Positions 38,484 through 47,141 of a DNA stretch of 64,000 bases are shown piece by piece. The DNA comes from Ruminiclostridium cellobioparum subsp. termitidis CT1112 (GTDB lineage Bacteria > Bacillota > Clostridia > Acetivibrionales > DSM-1351). A program made the translations under genes and the position numbers. Every line of letters begins with the position of its first letter. Positions within the stretch are counted from its first letter, which is position 1. The DNA lies in NCBI RefSeq assembly GCF_000350485.1, contig NZ_AORV01000040.1, positions 1 through 64,000 of the forward strand, given 5' to 3'. The notes beneath the pieces are model-generated. The model saw only the letters and a list, made by a program, of their open reading frames with translations, made no database searches and was not told where the DNA came from.

Positions 38484-40883
38484 TTATACCTGTAAAATGG
38501 CTTCTCCAAAAGCCTTTTGACCAAATACATGCTCTATTCTGGGCAGGGATATCCCTAAAGTTTCCCTCAGTACATCTTCAGCAGCCTCTACAGGTATGAT
38601 TGTAAGCTCATTCCTGACCTCTTCCGGTACCTCCTTGAGGTCAACGGCATTATCCTTGGGAATCAAAACCTTTTTAATGCCGGCTCTTTGAGCTCCCAGC
38701 AATTTTTCCTTCAGACCGCCGATTGGTAAAACAGCTCCTCTCAAGGTGATTTCTCCTGTCATTGCAATTTTAGAGTCCACTTTAATGCCCGTTACCAGAG
38801 AAGCAAGGGCTGTAAACAATGCAATTCCTGCGGAAGGGCCATCCTTGGGAACGGCACCTGAGGGAACATGAATGTGTATATCCCTCTCCTTGAAATTGAA
38901 TGTATTTATTGGCAATCTGGCCTTCAATAGGCTTAATGATATTCTGGCCGATTCCTTCATAACATCACCTAATTTACCCGTGAGCGTGACCTGTCCGCTT
39001 CCCGTCATATCAGTTGCTTCAATGAAGAGTATTTCTCCTCCGACAGGTGTCCATGCAAGTCCGGTAACAACTCCAGGCGGGTTATCCGACTCGGCTTTTT
39101 CATGCCTGGATATCTGCCTTCCCAATACTTCCTCCAACTGCTCCATTTTAATTCTGTATGGCAATTCTGCTTTATTGGAAACTATTTTCTCGGAGGTCAC
39201 TCTTGCAAGTGCAGCCAATTGTTTTTTCAAGCCCCTGACTCCGGCTTCCAGAGTGTATTCGTTGATTATTTTTTGCAGCACATCATCAGCAATCACCAGT
39301 TGCTCTGACGTTAATCCATGCTCTTCAAGAATTGCAGGAATCAAGTGATTTTTCCCGATGTGGAATTTTTCATTAATTGTATAGCTGGATATCTGAATGA
39401 CTTCCATTCTATCCAGCAGCGGGCCCGGAATGCTCTCCAGCGAATTGGCCGTTGCTATAAAGAAAACCTCTGACAGATCATAGGGCAGATCCAAATAATG
39501 GTCTGTAAAACTGTTGTTTTGCTCGGGATCAAGCACCTCAAGCAAAGCACTGGCAGGATCTCCGCTGTACCCGCCGGCCATCAGCTTGTCAACTTCATCC
39601 AAAACCATAACAGGATTGGTTTCCCCTGCTTTCTTAATGCTTTGGATGATCCTGCCCGGCATAGCTCCCACATAAGTCCTGCGGTGTCCCCTGATCTCAG
39701 ACTCATCTCTGATCCCGCCCAAGCTTAAGCGGATATATTTTCTATCCAGCGCTTCCGCAATACTCTTGCCCAGGCTCGTTTTGCCTGTTCCGGGAGGCCC
39801 CACCAGCAGCAGGATGGAACCTTTTTTGTCTTTCTTCAGCTGCATTACGGCCAAATGCTGTATTATCCTATCCTTAACCTTGTCCAGTCCGTAATGCTGT
39901 TCATCCAAAATCCGCCTTGCCTCCCCTAAATTGACAGGTGTGGTTTCGCTCTTTTTCCAGGGCAGCTGTACCAGCAGATCCAGGTAGTTCCGTATAACAT
40001 TATACTCCGAACTGTTGGGACCCTGGGTTTTCAATTTGTCCAATTCTTCAAGGGCGGCATTCTTTATGTCAATTGGCATACCGGCTTCTTCGATTTTACT
40101 TAAATAGTCCTTATCCTTTTTAGCCCCCTCTTCCTTTCCTTCATTTAATTCCTCTTGAATTGCTTTTAACTGTTCTCTCAGCACCGACTCCCTGTAATAT
40201 TTATTTGCCTTTTCAGAAAATCTCTCTGCCATCTGAAACTGGAGTTCAACGGTTTCCTTCAGCTTTACAAGGTAATCCATAAACTTCAGGCTTCTTTCCT
40301 TCAAAGACTGGGTTTCCAGCAACTCATACTTTTCTCCGTTTGAAAGAGGCATGAATTGCGAAATATATACAATGAGCGAATTCAGGTCTTTCAGCTCCTC
40401 AAACACTTTCAGGTATTGGTCGGCGCCTCCGTACTGCTCCGATCTCGTGTATTTTTCGCTGAATTCCCGGGTAAAGTTCTTAATATAACTTAGCATCTCC
40501 TCCCGGCTCTTTTCATTGAGATCAATCTCATCAGGTGAAAAATCGTATTCAGCATAAATACCGCCATATTCAATTCTTATGCTATTGACCTCAACTCTAT
40601 CCCTGGCTTTGATCTTAATGCGCCAGCCTTTTTCGGTCTGTTCGGCTTCTTCTAATTTAAAGGAAACACCTATCCTGTAAAAATCCTCTTCGCTTAATTG
40701 GCTATGTCCAAAGTTTTGTTTTAACGGCAGCGCAATATTTGTATTATCTTCCCGTTTCAAATTTTCAAGTTCTTCCTCATCAAGCGCCGGCAGCCTCAGT
40801 ATGGAGGTTACACCGGGCAGTATAACCGTATCGGATATAGGAATTACTCTTCCTGATTTACCGTTATTGTCTTGTCCCATCAT
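38484..40883 (-). CDS. lon: Lon ATP-dependent serine protease
   Basis: 799 residues. The N-terminal substrate domain (VIPISDTVILPGVTSILRLP...) and coiled middle precede the AAA module ([25 protein letters not shown]) and the protease domain with VPKDGPSAGIAL (catalytic Ser). It degrades damaged cytoplasmic proteins. ATG 40883 has SD AAAGGATG. A 20-bp site at 40902-40921 nearly identical to one upstream of the adjacent tetR gene suggests repression by that TetR protein, an unusual arrangement for lon. Confidence 0.95.
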   Translation of the reverse strand: MMGQDNNGKSGRVIPISDTVILPGVTSILRLPALDEEELENLKREDNTNIALPLKQNFGHSQLSEEDFYRIGVSFKLEEAEQTEKGWRIKIKARDRVEVNSIRIEYGGIYAEYDFSPDEIDLNEKSREEMLSYIKNFTREFSEKYTRSEQYGGADQYLKVFEELKDLNSLIVYISQFMPLSNGEKYELLETQSLKERSLKFMDYLVKLKETVELQFQMAERFSEKANKYYRESVLREQLKAIQEELNEGKEEGAKKDKDYLSKIEEAGMPIDIKNAALEELDKLKTQGPNSSEYNVIRNYLDLLVQLPWKKSETTPVNLGEARRILDEQHYGLDKVKDRIIQHLAVMQLKKDKKGSILLLVGPPGTGKTSLGKSIAEALDRKYIRLSLGGIRDESEIRGHRRTYVGAMPGRIIQSIKKAGETNPVMVLDEVDKLMAGGYSGDPASALLEVLDPEQNNSFTDHYLDLPYDLSEVFFIATANSLESIPGPLLDRMEVIQISSYTINEKFHIGKNHLIPAILEEHGLTSEQLVIADDVLQKIINEYTLEAGVRGLKKQLAALARVTSEKIVSNKAELPYRIKMEQLEEVLGRQISRHEKAESDNPPGVVTGLAWTPVGGEILFIEATDMTGSGQVTLTGKLGDVMKESARISLSLLKARLPINTFNFKERDIHIHVPSGAVPKDGPSAGIALFTALASLVTGIKVDSKIAMTGEITLRGAVLPIGGLKEKLLGAQRAGIKKVLIPKDNAVDLKEVPEEVRNELTIIPVEAAEDVLRETLGISLPRIEHVFGQKAFGEAILQV

Positions 40884-40901
40884 AATATCATCCTTTCCCT
40901 A

Positions 40902-40921
40902 TATAAACGAATGTTCATTTA
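40902..40921 (-). promoter_or_regulatory. TetR-type operator upstream of lon
   Basis: On the minus strand this site reads TAAATGAACATTCGTTTATA. It matches the site upstream of tetR at 17 of 20 positions, and both are near-palindromes. It ends 18 bp before the lon ATG, so binding would block transcription or its start. Confidence 0.65.
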
Positions 40922-40989
40922 ACTATAAATTAAATGATAGCGGGATTTTTTTATGATACTCTCACAAAATTGTCCCGCTTTTTGCTTTA

Positions 40990-41553
40990 TTATTTTAGTA
41001 GCACATCCTGTATGATCTCAATCATTTCTTCCAGCAATTCTGCTCTTTCCTTTTCACTTTTGTGGTCATTAAATGCAATGGACTTTACCGGATAGAATAT
41101 AATTGCTATTAAATTTTCAATCCTGTAATCCTTTATTACATTATTTTTCTTCAGCTCTCCTATGAAATTATTTATATTACATATGCCCTTTATCTCAGAA
41201 CAACCGCTGGCTAATGAGGGGCAACTTGAGAACTGTTCCACAAAGTTAAAAATCTCTCTATTCTCCTGAATATAGTTATAATAACTTCTTACAAGTACTT
41301 CTATAAGTTGTTTCCCAGCCATCCCACATTGTACTTTATTAAAAATATAATCAAATATTTCTTCAGAGTACTCATGGTAAATATTCTGAAGCATGATTTC
41401 CTTGTTATCAAAATATATATATACCGTTGCCGGCGAAACCCCTGCTTCTTTAGCTATTTTTGAAATAGAAGTACCGTGAAAGCCTTCCTGAAGTATCAAT
41501 TTGATTACAGCTTCTTTTATACTTTTTGCCTTCTCATCATCTCTTCTTCTCAT
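40990..41553 (-). CDS. TetR-family transcriptional regulator
   Basis: 187 residues. The N-terminal HTH is GFHGTSISKIAKEAGVSPATVYIYFDNKEIML, a standard TetR signature. The C-terminal ligand domain is helical and variable (EVLVRSYYNYIQENREIFNFVEQFS). It lies upstream of lon on the same strand and opposite the guanidine riboswitch and gdx. Two matching operators, at 40902-40921 and 41599-41618, suggest it controls lon-ftsH and itself. Confidence 0.9.
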   Translation of the reverse strand: MRRRDDEKAKSIKEAVIKLILQEGFHGTSISKIAKEAGVSPATVYIYFDNKEIMLQNIYHEYSEEIFDYIFNKVQCGMAGKQLIEVLVRSYYNYIQENREIFNFVEQFSSCPSLASGCSEIKGICNINNFIGELKKNNVIKDYRIENLIAIIFYPVKSIAFNDHKSEKERAELLEEMIEIIQDVLLK

Positions 41554-41598
41554 CTGTTCACCTCAAATATAACGCATAGCCTCGTCATATTTCTATAA

Positions 41599-41618
41599 TA
41601 AATGATCATTCATTTATT
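41599..41618 (-). promoter_or_regulatory. TetR-type operator upstream of tetR
   Basis: The + strand reads TAAATGATCATTCATTTATT, a near-palindrome around TGATCA, 46-65 bp before the tetR start. Its close copy stands in front of lon. Confidence 0.7.
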
Positions 41619-41720
41619 GTCAATACTTATATTAGGATATAAACAAATCATTGACTTATTTATCAAAGGTGGATATACTTATCCTTGACTTGAAGGATAA
41701 AAATCACATAATAAATATAA

Positions 41721-41848
41721 AAGTTTTCTAGGGTTCCGCAGTCTTACTGGTCCGAGACCAAGAGAAAACTCATAGCTGACAGCTATGCCACGGAAGGATA
41801 AAAACCTGGGAGGTATCACGATGATATCTTTCAGGTTTTATTTTTTTT
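41721..41848 (+). ncRNA. Guanidine-I (ykkC) riboswitch with intrinsic terminator
   Basis: The conserved CTAGGGTTCCG, ACTGGTCCGAGA, ACAGC...GCCACGG and GGATAAAAACCTGGGAG blocks of the ykkC aptamer occur in order (41728-41812). A terminator follows: AAACCTG (41802-41808) pairs with CAGGTTT (41832-41838), the inner part pairs with some G-U wobbles, and eight Ts come after. Aptamer and terminator share AACCTGG, so guanidine binding should prevent termination and turn on the exporter gene. SD AAGGAGGTG follows. Confidence 0.95.
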
Positions 41849-41862
41849 AAGGAGGTGAAAAC

Positions 41863-42180
41863 ATGGCTTGGCTTTATCTGGTAATCGCAGGGATTTTTGA
41901 AATCATTTGGGCAATGGGATTAAAATATTCCCAGGGATTTACAAAGCTATACCCGTCTTTAATTACATTGGGAGGAATGATAATCAGTTTTTATTTATTG
42001 TCACTTGCGACCAAAACACTCCCAATTGGCACAGCATATGCTGTCTGGACCGGTATTGGAGCTTTGGGCGCCGTTATACTGGGTATATTTCTCTTTCGTG
42101 ATCCGGTTAGTATCTCACGAATTTTATTTCTTTGCCTTATACTGATTGGTATTTTAGGACTAAAACTTACTTCTGCATGA
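41863..42180 (+). CDS. gdx: SMR-family guanidinium exporter Gdx (SugE)
   Basis: 105 residues, four predicted membrane helices. Glu13 in the first helix (LVIAGIFEIIWAMGLKYS) is the proton/guanidinium site. YAVWTGIGALGAVILGIFLF is typical of the Gdx branch of small multidrug resistance proteins, which swaps two protons for guanidinium as a dual-topology dimer. The guanidine riboswitch directly upstream supports this over a general quaternary-ammonium pump. Single gene, ending before an inverted repeat. Confidence 0.95.
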   Translation: MAWLYLVIAGIFEIIWAMGLKYSQGFTKLYPSLITLGGMIISFYLLSLATKTLPIGTAYAVWTGIGALGAVILGIFLFRDPVSISRILFLCLILIGILGLKLTSA

Positions 42181-42255
42181 TTATTTGGAATTAAGCATTT
42201 CGTCACTTTTTACGGCTAATAATGCATCCTGGAAAAACAAATGCAGCAAATTTCA

Positions 42256-42300
42256 CCCCGGTACTGAACCTAACCTCGCCCGTTAAATTCAGTACCGGGG
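42256..42300 (+). terminator. Inverted repeat after gdx
   Basis: Perfect 13-bp arms CCCCGGTACTGAA (42256-42268) and TTCAGTACCGGGG (42288-42300) between the convergent gdx and anti-sigma genes. There is no clear T-run. The arm sequence resembles the hairpins at 45752 and 57577. Confidence 0.5.
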
Positions 42301-42388
42301 AAACTGCAGGTATTATATTTATACTTTATACTCAACATGAAATACCGCTTATTGCCGATAAGGCCTTTTTCATCTGCCTCATCAAGGC

Positions 42389-43024
42389 CTACTTTATTTT
42401 TCTTCCATATACACGTATAAATCTATAAATCTCACACCCAAGCAATAATGCCCCCATGGTAGTGACCGATATTACATCCTTAAATATAAAGTTCCTGAGA
42501 AAACCCGGTAAATACGGAACTGTAACAATACTAGTCATCATAAACAATGAAGGTATCCCTATTATGATCAATTCAAATATAAATGTTTTTACAGAACCTT
42601 TTGGCCTGCTTCCAAGGAATGCAATGAGAGCGCCTAAAAACAGCCAACTAATCACAGCTATGCTCAAAGCTGCTATGAGGTATCCCGTTTCAAACCGATA
42701 ATATGCCTTCCGGCCAACGTCCTGTGCTATAAAAAGCACCATTATGCCAGCTATATAAAATATAATGCCAAATAAACCTGTCCTGATATTCAGCCCTGTT
42801 TTTTTCTTCCATATGTCTGAAAGCTTTCCAAGCATTTTACTTTCATTCAGATTCTCCTCTATATCTTTCTCCGGCATAGCGTAATTCATCTGGTTAATTT
42901 TCATTTGGCATTTTTGACAGTCTTTAATGTGTGCTTCAATCATTTCTTTGCTTTCATTACTGCAAATACCATCAATATATAAGGGTAATAAATCTTCAAT
43001 AACATTGCACGATATATCCTTCAT
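42389..43024 (-). CDS. Membrane anti-sigma factor with zinc-finger-like N-terminus
   Basis: 211 residues. The N-terminus holds the ZAS-type pattern CNVIEDLLPLYIDGICSN ... HIKDCQKC (His-x3-Cys-x2-Cys) seen in anti-sigma factors that hold ECF sigma factors. Residues ~80-205 carry four predicted membrane helices. The start overlaps the sigma-factor stop (ATGA), as is usual for such pairs. It probably keeps the upstream sigma factor inactive at the membrane until an envelope signal arrives. Confidence 0.85.
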   Translation of the reverse strand: MKDISCNVIEDLLPLYIDGICSNESKEMIEAHIKDCQKCQMKINQMNYAMPEKDIEENLNESKMLGKLSDIWKKKTGLNIRTGLFGIIFYIAGIMVLFIAQDVGRKAYYRFETGYLIAALSIAVISWLFLGALIAFLGSRPKGSVKTFIFELIIIGIPSLFMMTSIVTVPYLPGFLRNFIFKDVISVTTMGALLLGCEIYRFIRVYGRKIK

Positions 43025-43500
43025 GACAAATCCTCCAATCTGCCTGTAATTTTTTGTTTTGCACGGTAATAAGTGACTCTTGCCCAGCTTTCATGCTTTC
43101 CAAACAAGTCTGCAATTTGTGCATACGGCAGCTCCGCAAAAACTCTTAATGTGAAAACTTCCTTATATGGTTCGGGCAGAGAGTGCAGCATCCTGTGAAT
43201 TTTTTCGGAATCAATACTATCCGCCAATCTATCAGCTAAATCGTCATATACCATTCCTTCGGTATCGCTGTTATAGTCTATTTTTTTATTTTTGTCCAGA
43301 ATGTTAAAATACAAATTTTTTGCTATCTGGCATAGCCATGTATTTACTTTACAGGTCCCTTTAAAGGAGCTAAAGCTGTCCATAGCCCTTACGAAGGTTT
43401 CCTGGGTTATTTCTTCAGCTAATGTCCGGTCTTTGCACAGGGCCAGCATAAACCGGTAGACATCCCTGAAATGTAAGGCATATATTTCGTTGAAATTCAC
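43021..43500 (-). CDS. ECF-type RNA polymerase sigma factor
   Basis: About 159 residues. Region 2 reads FRDVYRFMLALCKDRTLAEEITQETFVRAM, and region 4 reads HSLPEPYKEVFTLRVFAELPYAQIADLFGKHESWARVTYYRAKQKI. I use GTG 43500, with AGGAGGGAG upstream; the earlier ATG at 43521 lies before that SD. The gene pair is divergent from the GH30 xylanase gene across 650 bp, so the xylanase could be in its regulon, but no promoter match was proven. Confidence 0.88.
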   Translation of the reverse strand: MNFNEIYALHFRDVYRFMLALCKDRTLAEEITQETFVRAMDSFSSFKGTCKVNTWLCQIAKNLYFNILDKNKKIDYNSDTEGMVYDDLADRLADSIDSEKIHRMLHSLPEPYKEVFTLRVFAELPYAQIADLFGKHESWARVTYYRAKQKITGRLEDLS

Positions 43501-43521
43501 ACTGATTCTCCCTCCTTTCAT

Positions 43522-44168
43522 ATATAAGACAATCGAATTTAAAAAACGTTACATTTTAAACGCTATTTAATTTTACCATTAATGTACATTATTTGTAATA
43601 AACATCTTGTAAATAACCGCACAACTAAATAATTACTATATCCATCGTTTAATTTTATGGTATTTATGGTAAATATTTGCAATTTAATGTATAATAAATT
43701 GTAAAGCCTGGATTGCTGCTGTCAACTATTTTATGAAGGGGGGTAAAATACTTAAAGACAATAACCTGATATATGATCCTGGTTTCTTGTTATACTGCCA
43801 ATTCTGAATGTACCAGCCATACCCGTCCGAAAGTAAAAAATAATCTTTCGATCCGGCCGGGTACTCCCGCTTAAAACCCGTACCCTGCAGCAGAACTCAG
43901 GGTTAGTTGTCAATTAGATCTCGAGATAAGAGGTTTAATATTATCATTATTTCAATCTGTAAAGAATTTCAGTGCCGAATGCCAATCCGATATTTAAGTC
44001 TCAATGCAAGTTATTAATCACTCCGTTACAAAAACTACATTTACAGAGATTAGTTATGGTGAAACGCCTTATGTACAAGACGTGCAGCAGGACAAGTTTT
44101 TAAACAACCTTAAAATTGTGAATATCTTTCTGAAGTCACTTTTTACGGTTGGAATATTTTAATAGGAG
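43522..44168. promoter_or_regulatory. Divergent spacer between ECF sigma and GH30 genes
   Basis: A 647-bp region with no convincing gene. It holds two short dyads, CGAAAG/CTTTCG (43828-43850) and GGGTAC/GTACCC (43859-43885), which may form a leader structure for the GH30 transcript. The rest is AT-rich. I found no clear promoter pair, and no known riboswitch family was recognised. Confidence 0.35.
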
Positions 44169-44177
44169 ATGAAAAAA

Positions 44178-45647
44178 ATGAATTTGAGCGTTAAAAAAAC
44201 AATCAGCACATTACTGGTTTGCTTAATTGCAATGTCAATGGTATTCACCGTACCGGTATCCCAAGTTTTAGCAGCCAGTGATGTATCAGTGAATTTATCT
44301 GCAGAAAAACAAGTGATTCGCGGTTTTGGAGGAATGAACTACCCCGCCTGGCAAGGTTCAGATTTGACGGCAGCCCAAAGAGAAACGGCCTTTGGCAATG
44401 GACAGGGTCAGTTAGGATTTTCTATTTTAAGAATCCATGTTGATCCCGATAAAAATACCTGGGCCAATGAATTGGATACAGCAAAAGCAGCCATTAAAAA
44501 TGGAGCATTAGTTTTTGCTTCGCCCTGGAGCCCTCCAAGTGAAATGGTTCAGACCGTAAATGGTCAAAGACATGTGAAGCCCGATATGTACGCAGCATAT
44601 GCAAAACATCTTAACGATTTCGTTTCATTCATGAAACAAAATGGCGTGGATCTGTATGCCATTTCTGTCCAGAATGAGCCTGATTACGGAGACGAGTGGA
44701 CCTGGTGGACCCCACAGGAAATTCTTACCTTTATGAAGAATAATGCCGGCTCAATTAATTGCAGAGTAATAGCGCCTGAGTCCTTCCAATATCTGAAAAA
44801 TATTTCGGACCCTATTCTGAACGATCCTCAGGCACTGGCAAACCTGGATATACTCGGTGCTCACCTTTACGGTACCCAGGTCAGCAACTTTCCCTATCCT
44901 CTTTTCAAACAAAAGGGCGCTGGAAAAGATCTCTGGATGACAGAAGTATACTATCCAAACAGTGAAGCAAACTCCGCAGACCGCTGGCCCGAGGCACTGG
45001 ATGTTGCTCAGCATATGCACAATGCCATGGTAGAGGCAGATTTCCAGGCATATGTTTGGTGGTTTATCCGAAGGCAGTACGGTCCTATGAAAGAGGACGG
45101 TACCATGAGCAAACGCGGTGCTATGATGTCTCATTTCTCCAAATATGTACGTCCTGGCTATGTAAGGGTTGATGCAACAAAAAATCCTAATACAAACGTA
45201 TACATATCTGCCTATAAAGGTGATAACAAAGTTGTTATTGTTGCCATTAACAAAGGAACCGCCGCAGTAAGCCAAAGATTTGCCCTGCAGAGCGGCTCAA
45301 TATCAGGATTATCCACCTGGGTAACAGATAGCAGCAGGAATCTTGCGGCCGGAACTGTTAATGTATCCGGAAGTTCTTTTACTGCTCAGCTTCCAGCCCA
45401 AAGTGTTACGACCTTTGTAGGCAACCTGGGAGCTTCGGTGAAAAAAGGCGATTTAAATTCCGATGGGTCAATAGATGCCCTGGATTTAACGGTACTGAGA
45501 AAACACCTTTTGGGTATTGAGCTTTTGACAAATGAAGCATTGGCTGATCTAGATGCTAACGGAGGAGTCGATGCCCTGGATTTATCGCTGCTCAGACAAT
45601 ATTTGCTGGGTATTATCCCCGGTTTCCCCGGGGAAAGCGGCACATAA
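44178..45647 (+). CDS. Cellulosomal GH30 glucuronoxylanase with dockerin
   Basis: About 489 residues. Signal peptide 1-33 (ending QVLAAS). The GH30 subfamily 8-like catalytic and beta-sandwich region (~35-415) has the acid/base Glu167 in SVQNEPDY and the nucleophile Glu256 in LWMTEVYY. The segment WWFIRRQYGPMKEDG supplies the Arg residues that bind methylglucuronic acid in XynC-type enzymes, so cleavage of glucuronoxylan is likely. The dockerin (~425-485) has DLNSDGSIDALDLTVLRKHL and a second repeat DANGGVDALDLSLLRQYL with A-L pairs; the second calcium loop looks one residue short. ATG 44178 is chosen, with AGGAG 8 nt upstream. Confidence 0.93.
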   Translation: MNLSVKKTISTLLVCLIAMSMVFTVPVSQVLAASDVSVNLSAEKQVIRGFGGMNYPAWQGSDLTAAQRETAFGNGQGQLGFSILRIHVDPDKNTWANELDTAKAAIKNGALVFASPWSPPSEMVQTVNGQRHVKPDMYAAYAKHLNDFVSFMKQNGVDLYAISVQNEPDYGDEWTWWTPQEILTFMKNNAGSINCRVIAPESFQYLKNISDPILNDPQALANLDILGAHLYGTQVSNFPYPLFKQKGAGKDLWMTEVYYPNSEANSADRWPEALDVAQHMHNAMVEADFQAYVWWFIRRQYGPMKEDGTMSKRGAMMSHFSKYVRPGYVRVDATKNPNTNVYISAYKGDNKVVIVAINKGTAAVSQRFALQSGSISGLSTWVTDSSRNLAAGTVNVSGSSFTAQLPAQSVTTFVGNLGASVKKGDLNSDGSIDALDLTVLRKHLLGIELLTNEALADLDANGGVDALDLSLLRQYLLGIIPGFPGESGT

Positions 45648-45751
45648 ATAAATATACTATGCTTTATAAAATGGAATACTTATCGTGATCTTAATATGCT
45701 GCCGACCTCCATATAATGCCGGGGCAATCAGTTACCATAAAAATAAAAACT

Positions 45752-45790
45752 CCCGGACCTGAATCTTTTTTCGCAAGGTTCAGGTCCGGG
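45752..45790 (-). terminator. Terminator between convergent GH30 and beta-helix genes
   Basis: 12-bp arms (45752-45763 with 45779-45790, CCCGGACCTGAA), followed on the minus strand by GTTTTTATTTTTAT. It mainly serves the minus-strand gene ending at 45837. Confidence 0.75.
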
Positions 45791-45836
45791 GAACATCACA
45801 AGTATACTGGTTATTAAGATGAAATTTACATAAAAA

Positions 45837-46946
45837 TTATTTACCAAAATCTAATGAGCCATCAAAGCTGTTTCCATCAAAAGTAGTGCCGGTGAAATCA
45901 ATATCCGGGATAATATTTTTATCAAAATTAAATGTTTTATTATCCTTGAATTTACAATTGGTAAACTTTATTCCACTGGACAAACTAACTGCCAATATAT
46001 TTGTATCTTTTATAAATGCCTCATTTTCAGATATCTCACATTTATCGTAAACAATATTTGACGAAGAATAAATATTAATTAAATTAGAGCTTTCACATTT
46101 CCTGAATATACTGTTGGTAAATGTAAAATCCTTGCAGTCACTCATTGTCATTGCTCCGTTGGTACACTCCTCAATAATGGAATTATTAAATTTTAAATTC
46201 TCAGTATTCATGGCAATAATACCGTAAGTCCCGCAGCCATATAAGATGCTGCTTGAAATATCTATGTCCTTTGATGAATTAAAATTCAATACACCCCCGG
46301 CACACTCACCCTTCTCTATGGTATGCCCGGCTTTAATATTTTTTAATGATATTTTATTACAATTTATAAATGTGAAAACATCCGCATATCTTGGCTCAAC
46401 AACTATTTCAGCGGGTTTATCCCCTATACCTTCCAACGTCAGATTATAAATTTCATCCAGTATCAGTTCATTGCCGTCGAACTCTTCTTTCCAATAGATG
46501 TTTTTACGTTCACTGTACCCCTGTTTCAAATCAGATAAATTATAAATTCCAGGTTTCAGCTTGATATGCTTGTTTGAGCCAAGTGCGGCAAACAGTTCCT
46601 CAACATTGGATACCGTAACTTCCTGTACTTTAATGTCAGGTTTTTTGCCTATGTAGATACTCTTTGTATTACCGTCCCAACTGACATCTTTCCCAAATAT
46701 TTTACTTATTGCTGCAACAGGTACATATGTAACACCATTTGAAATAAAGGGTTCAATTGTTTCTCCGTTAGCGCCCTTAGGTTGTGAAAGGACTCCATCC
46801 ACATAAATTTTTATGTTGTCAAATACAACCGATATCTTATTTTCCATAGGTTCCGCTAAAACAGTTATTCCCAGTGCAGATACCCCTAAAACCGCTGTAA
46901 ATAGCAATCCTGAAATAAAGCCTTTAAGTTTGTCCTTGTTTATCAT
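45837..46946 (-). CDS. Secreted copper-amine-oxidase-N-like plus right-handed beta-helix protein
   Basis: 369 residues. Signal/anchor at ~9-30. Residues ~38-100 resemble the copper amine oxidase N-terminal (stalk-like) domain common in Firmicute exoproteins (IKIYVDGVLSQ; ISNGVTYVPVAAISKIFGKDVSWDG). Residues ~125-360 form repeated beta-helix coils with Asn/Ser ladders (NCNKISLKNIKAGH; SSKDIDISSSILYGC; DCKDFTFTNSIFRKC). Beta-helix proteins often bind or cleave polysaccharides, but no lyase motif is seen. It is a single gene. Confidence 0.75.
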   Translation of the reverse strand: MINKDKLKGFISGLLFTAVLGVSALGITVLAEPMENKISVVFDNIKIYVDGVLSQPKGANGETIEPFISNGVTYVPVAAISKIFGKDVSWDGNTKSIYIGKKPDIKVQEVTVSNVEELFAALGSNKHIKLKPGIYNLSDLKQGYSERKNIYWKEEFDGNELILDEIYNLTLEGIGDKPAEIVVEPRYADVFTFINCNKISLKNIKAGHTIEKGECAGGVLNFNSSKDIDISSSILYGCGTYGIIAMNTENLKFNNSIIEECTNGAMTMSDCKDFTFTNSIFRKCESSNLINIYSSSNIVYDKCEISENEAFIKDTNILAVSLSSGIKFTNCKFKDNKTFNFDKNIIPDIDFTGTTFDGNSFDGSLDFGK

Positions 46947-47141
46947 TTAAATTCCTCCAAGTTTAATATTTTATTTATGATACATGCTTTCCCGGATAAT
47001 TTTTATATTAATATTTTATATTAATAGCCAAATAATTACAATTAGGATAAGACCCCTTATTCAGGCTCATTATGAAGCTCGAATTTCCGTCGTATTGCAG
47101 GTATACAAATACCAAATATACCATATACCTAAATTGTGCCA

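Noticed and set aside
43700-44168. Cyclic-di-GMP riboswitch upstream of the GH30 gene
   Set aside because: The conserved GEMM core and tetraloop blocks could not be found; only two short unrelated dyads are present.
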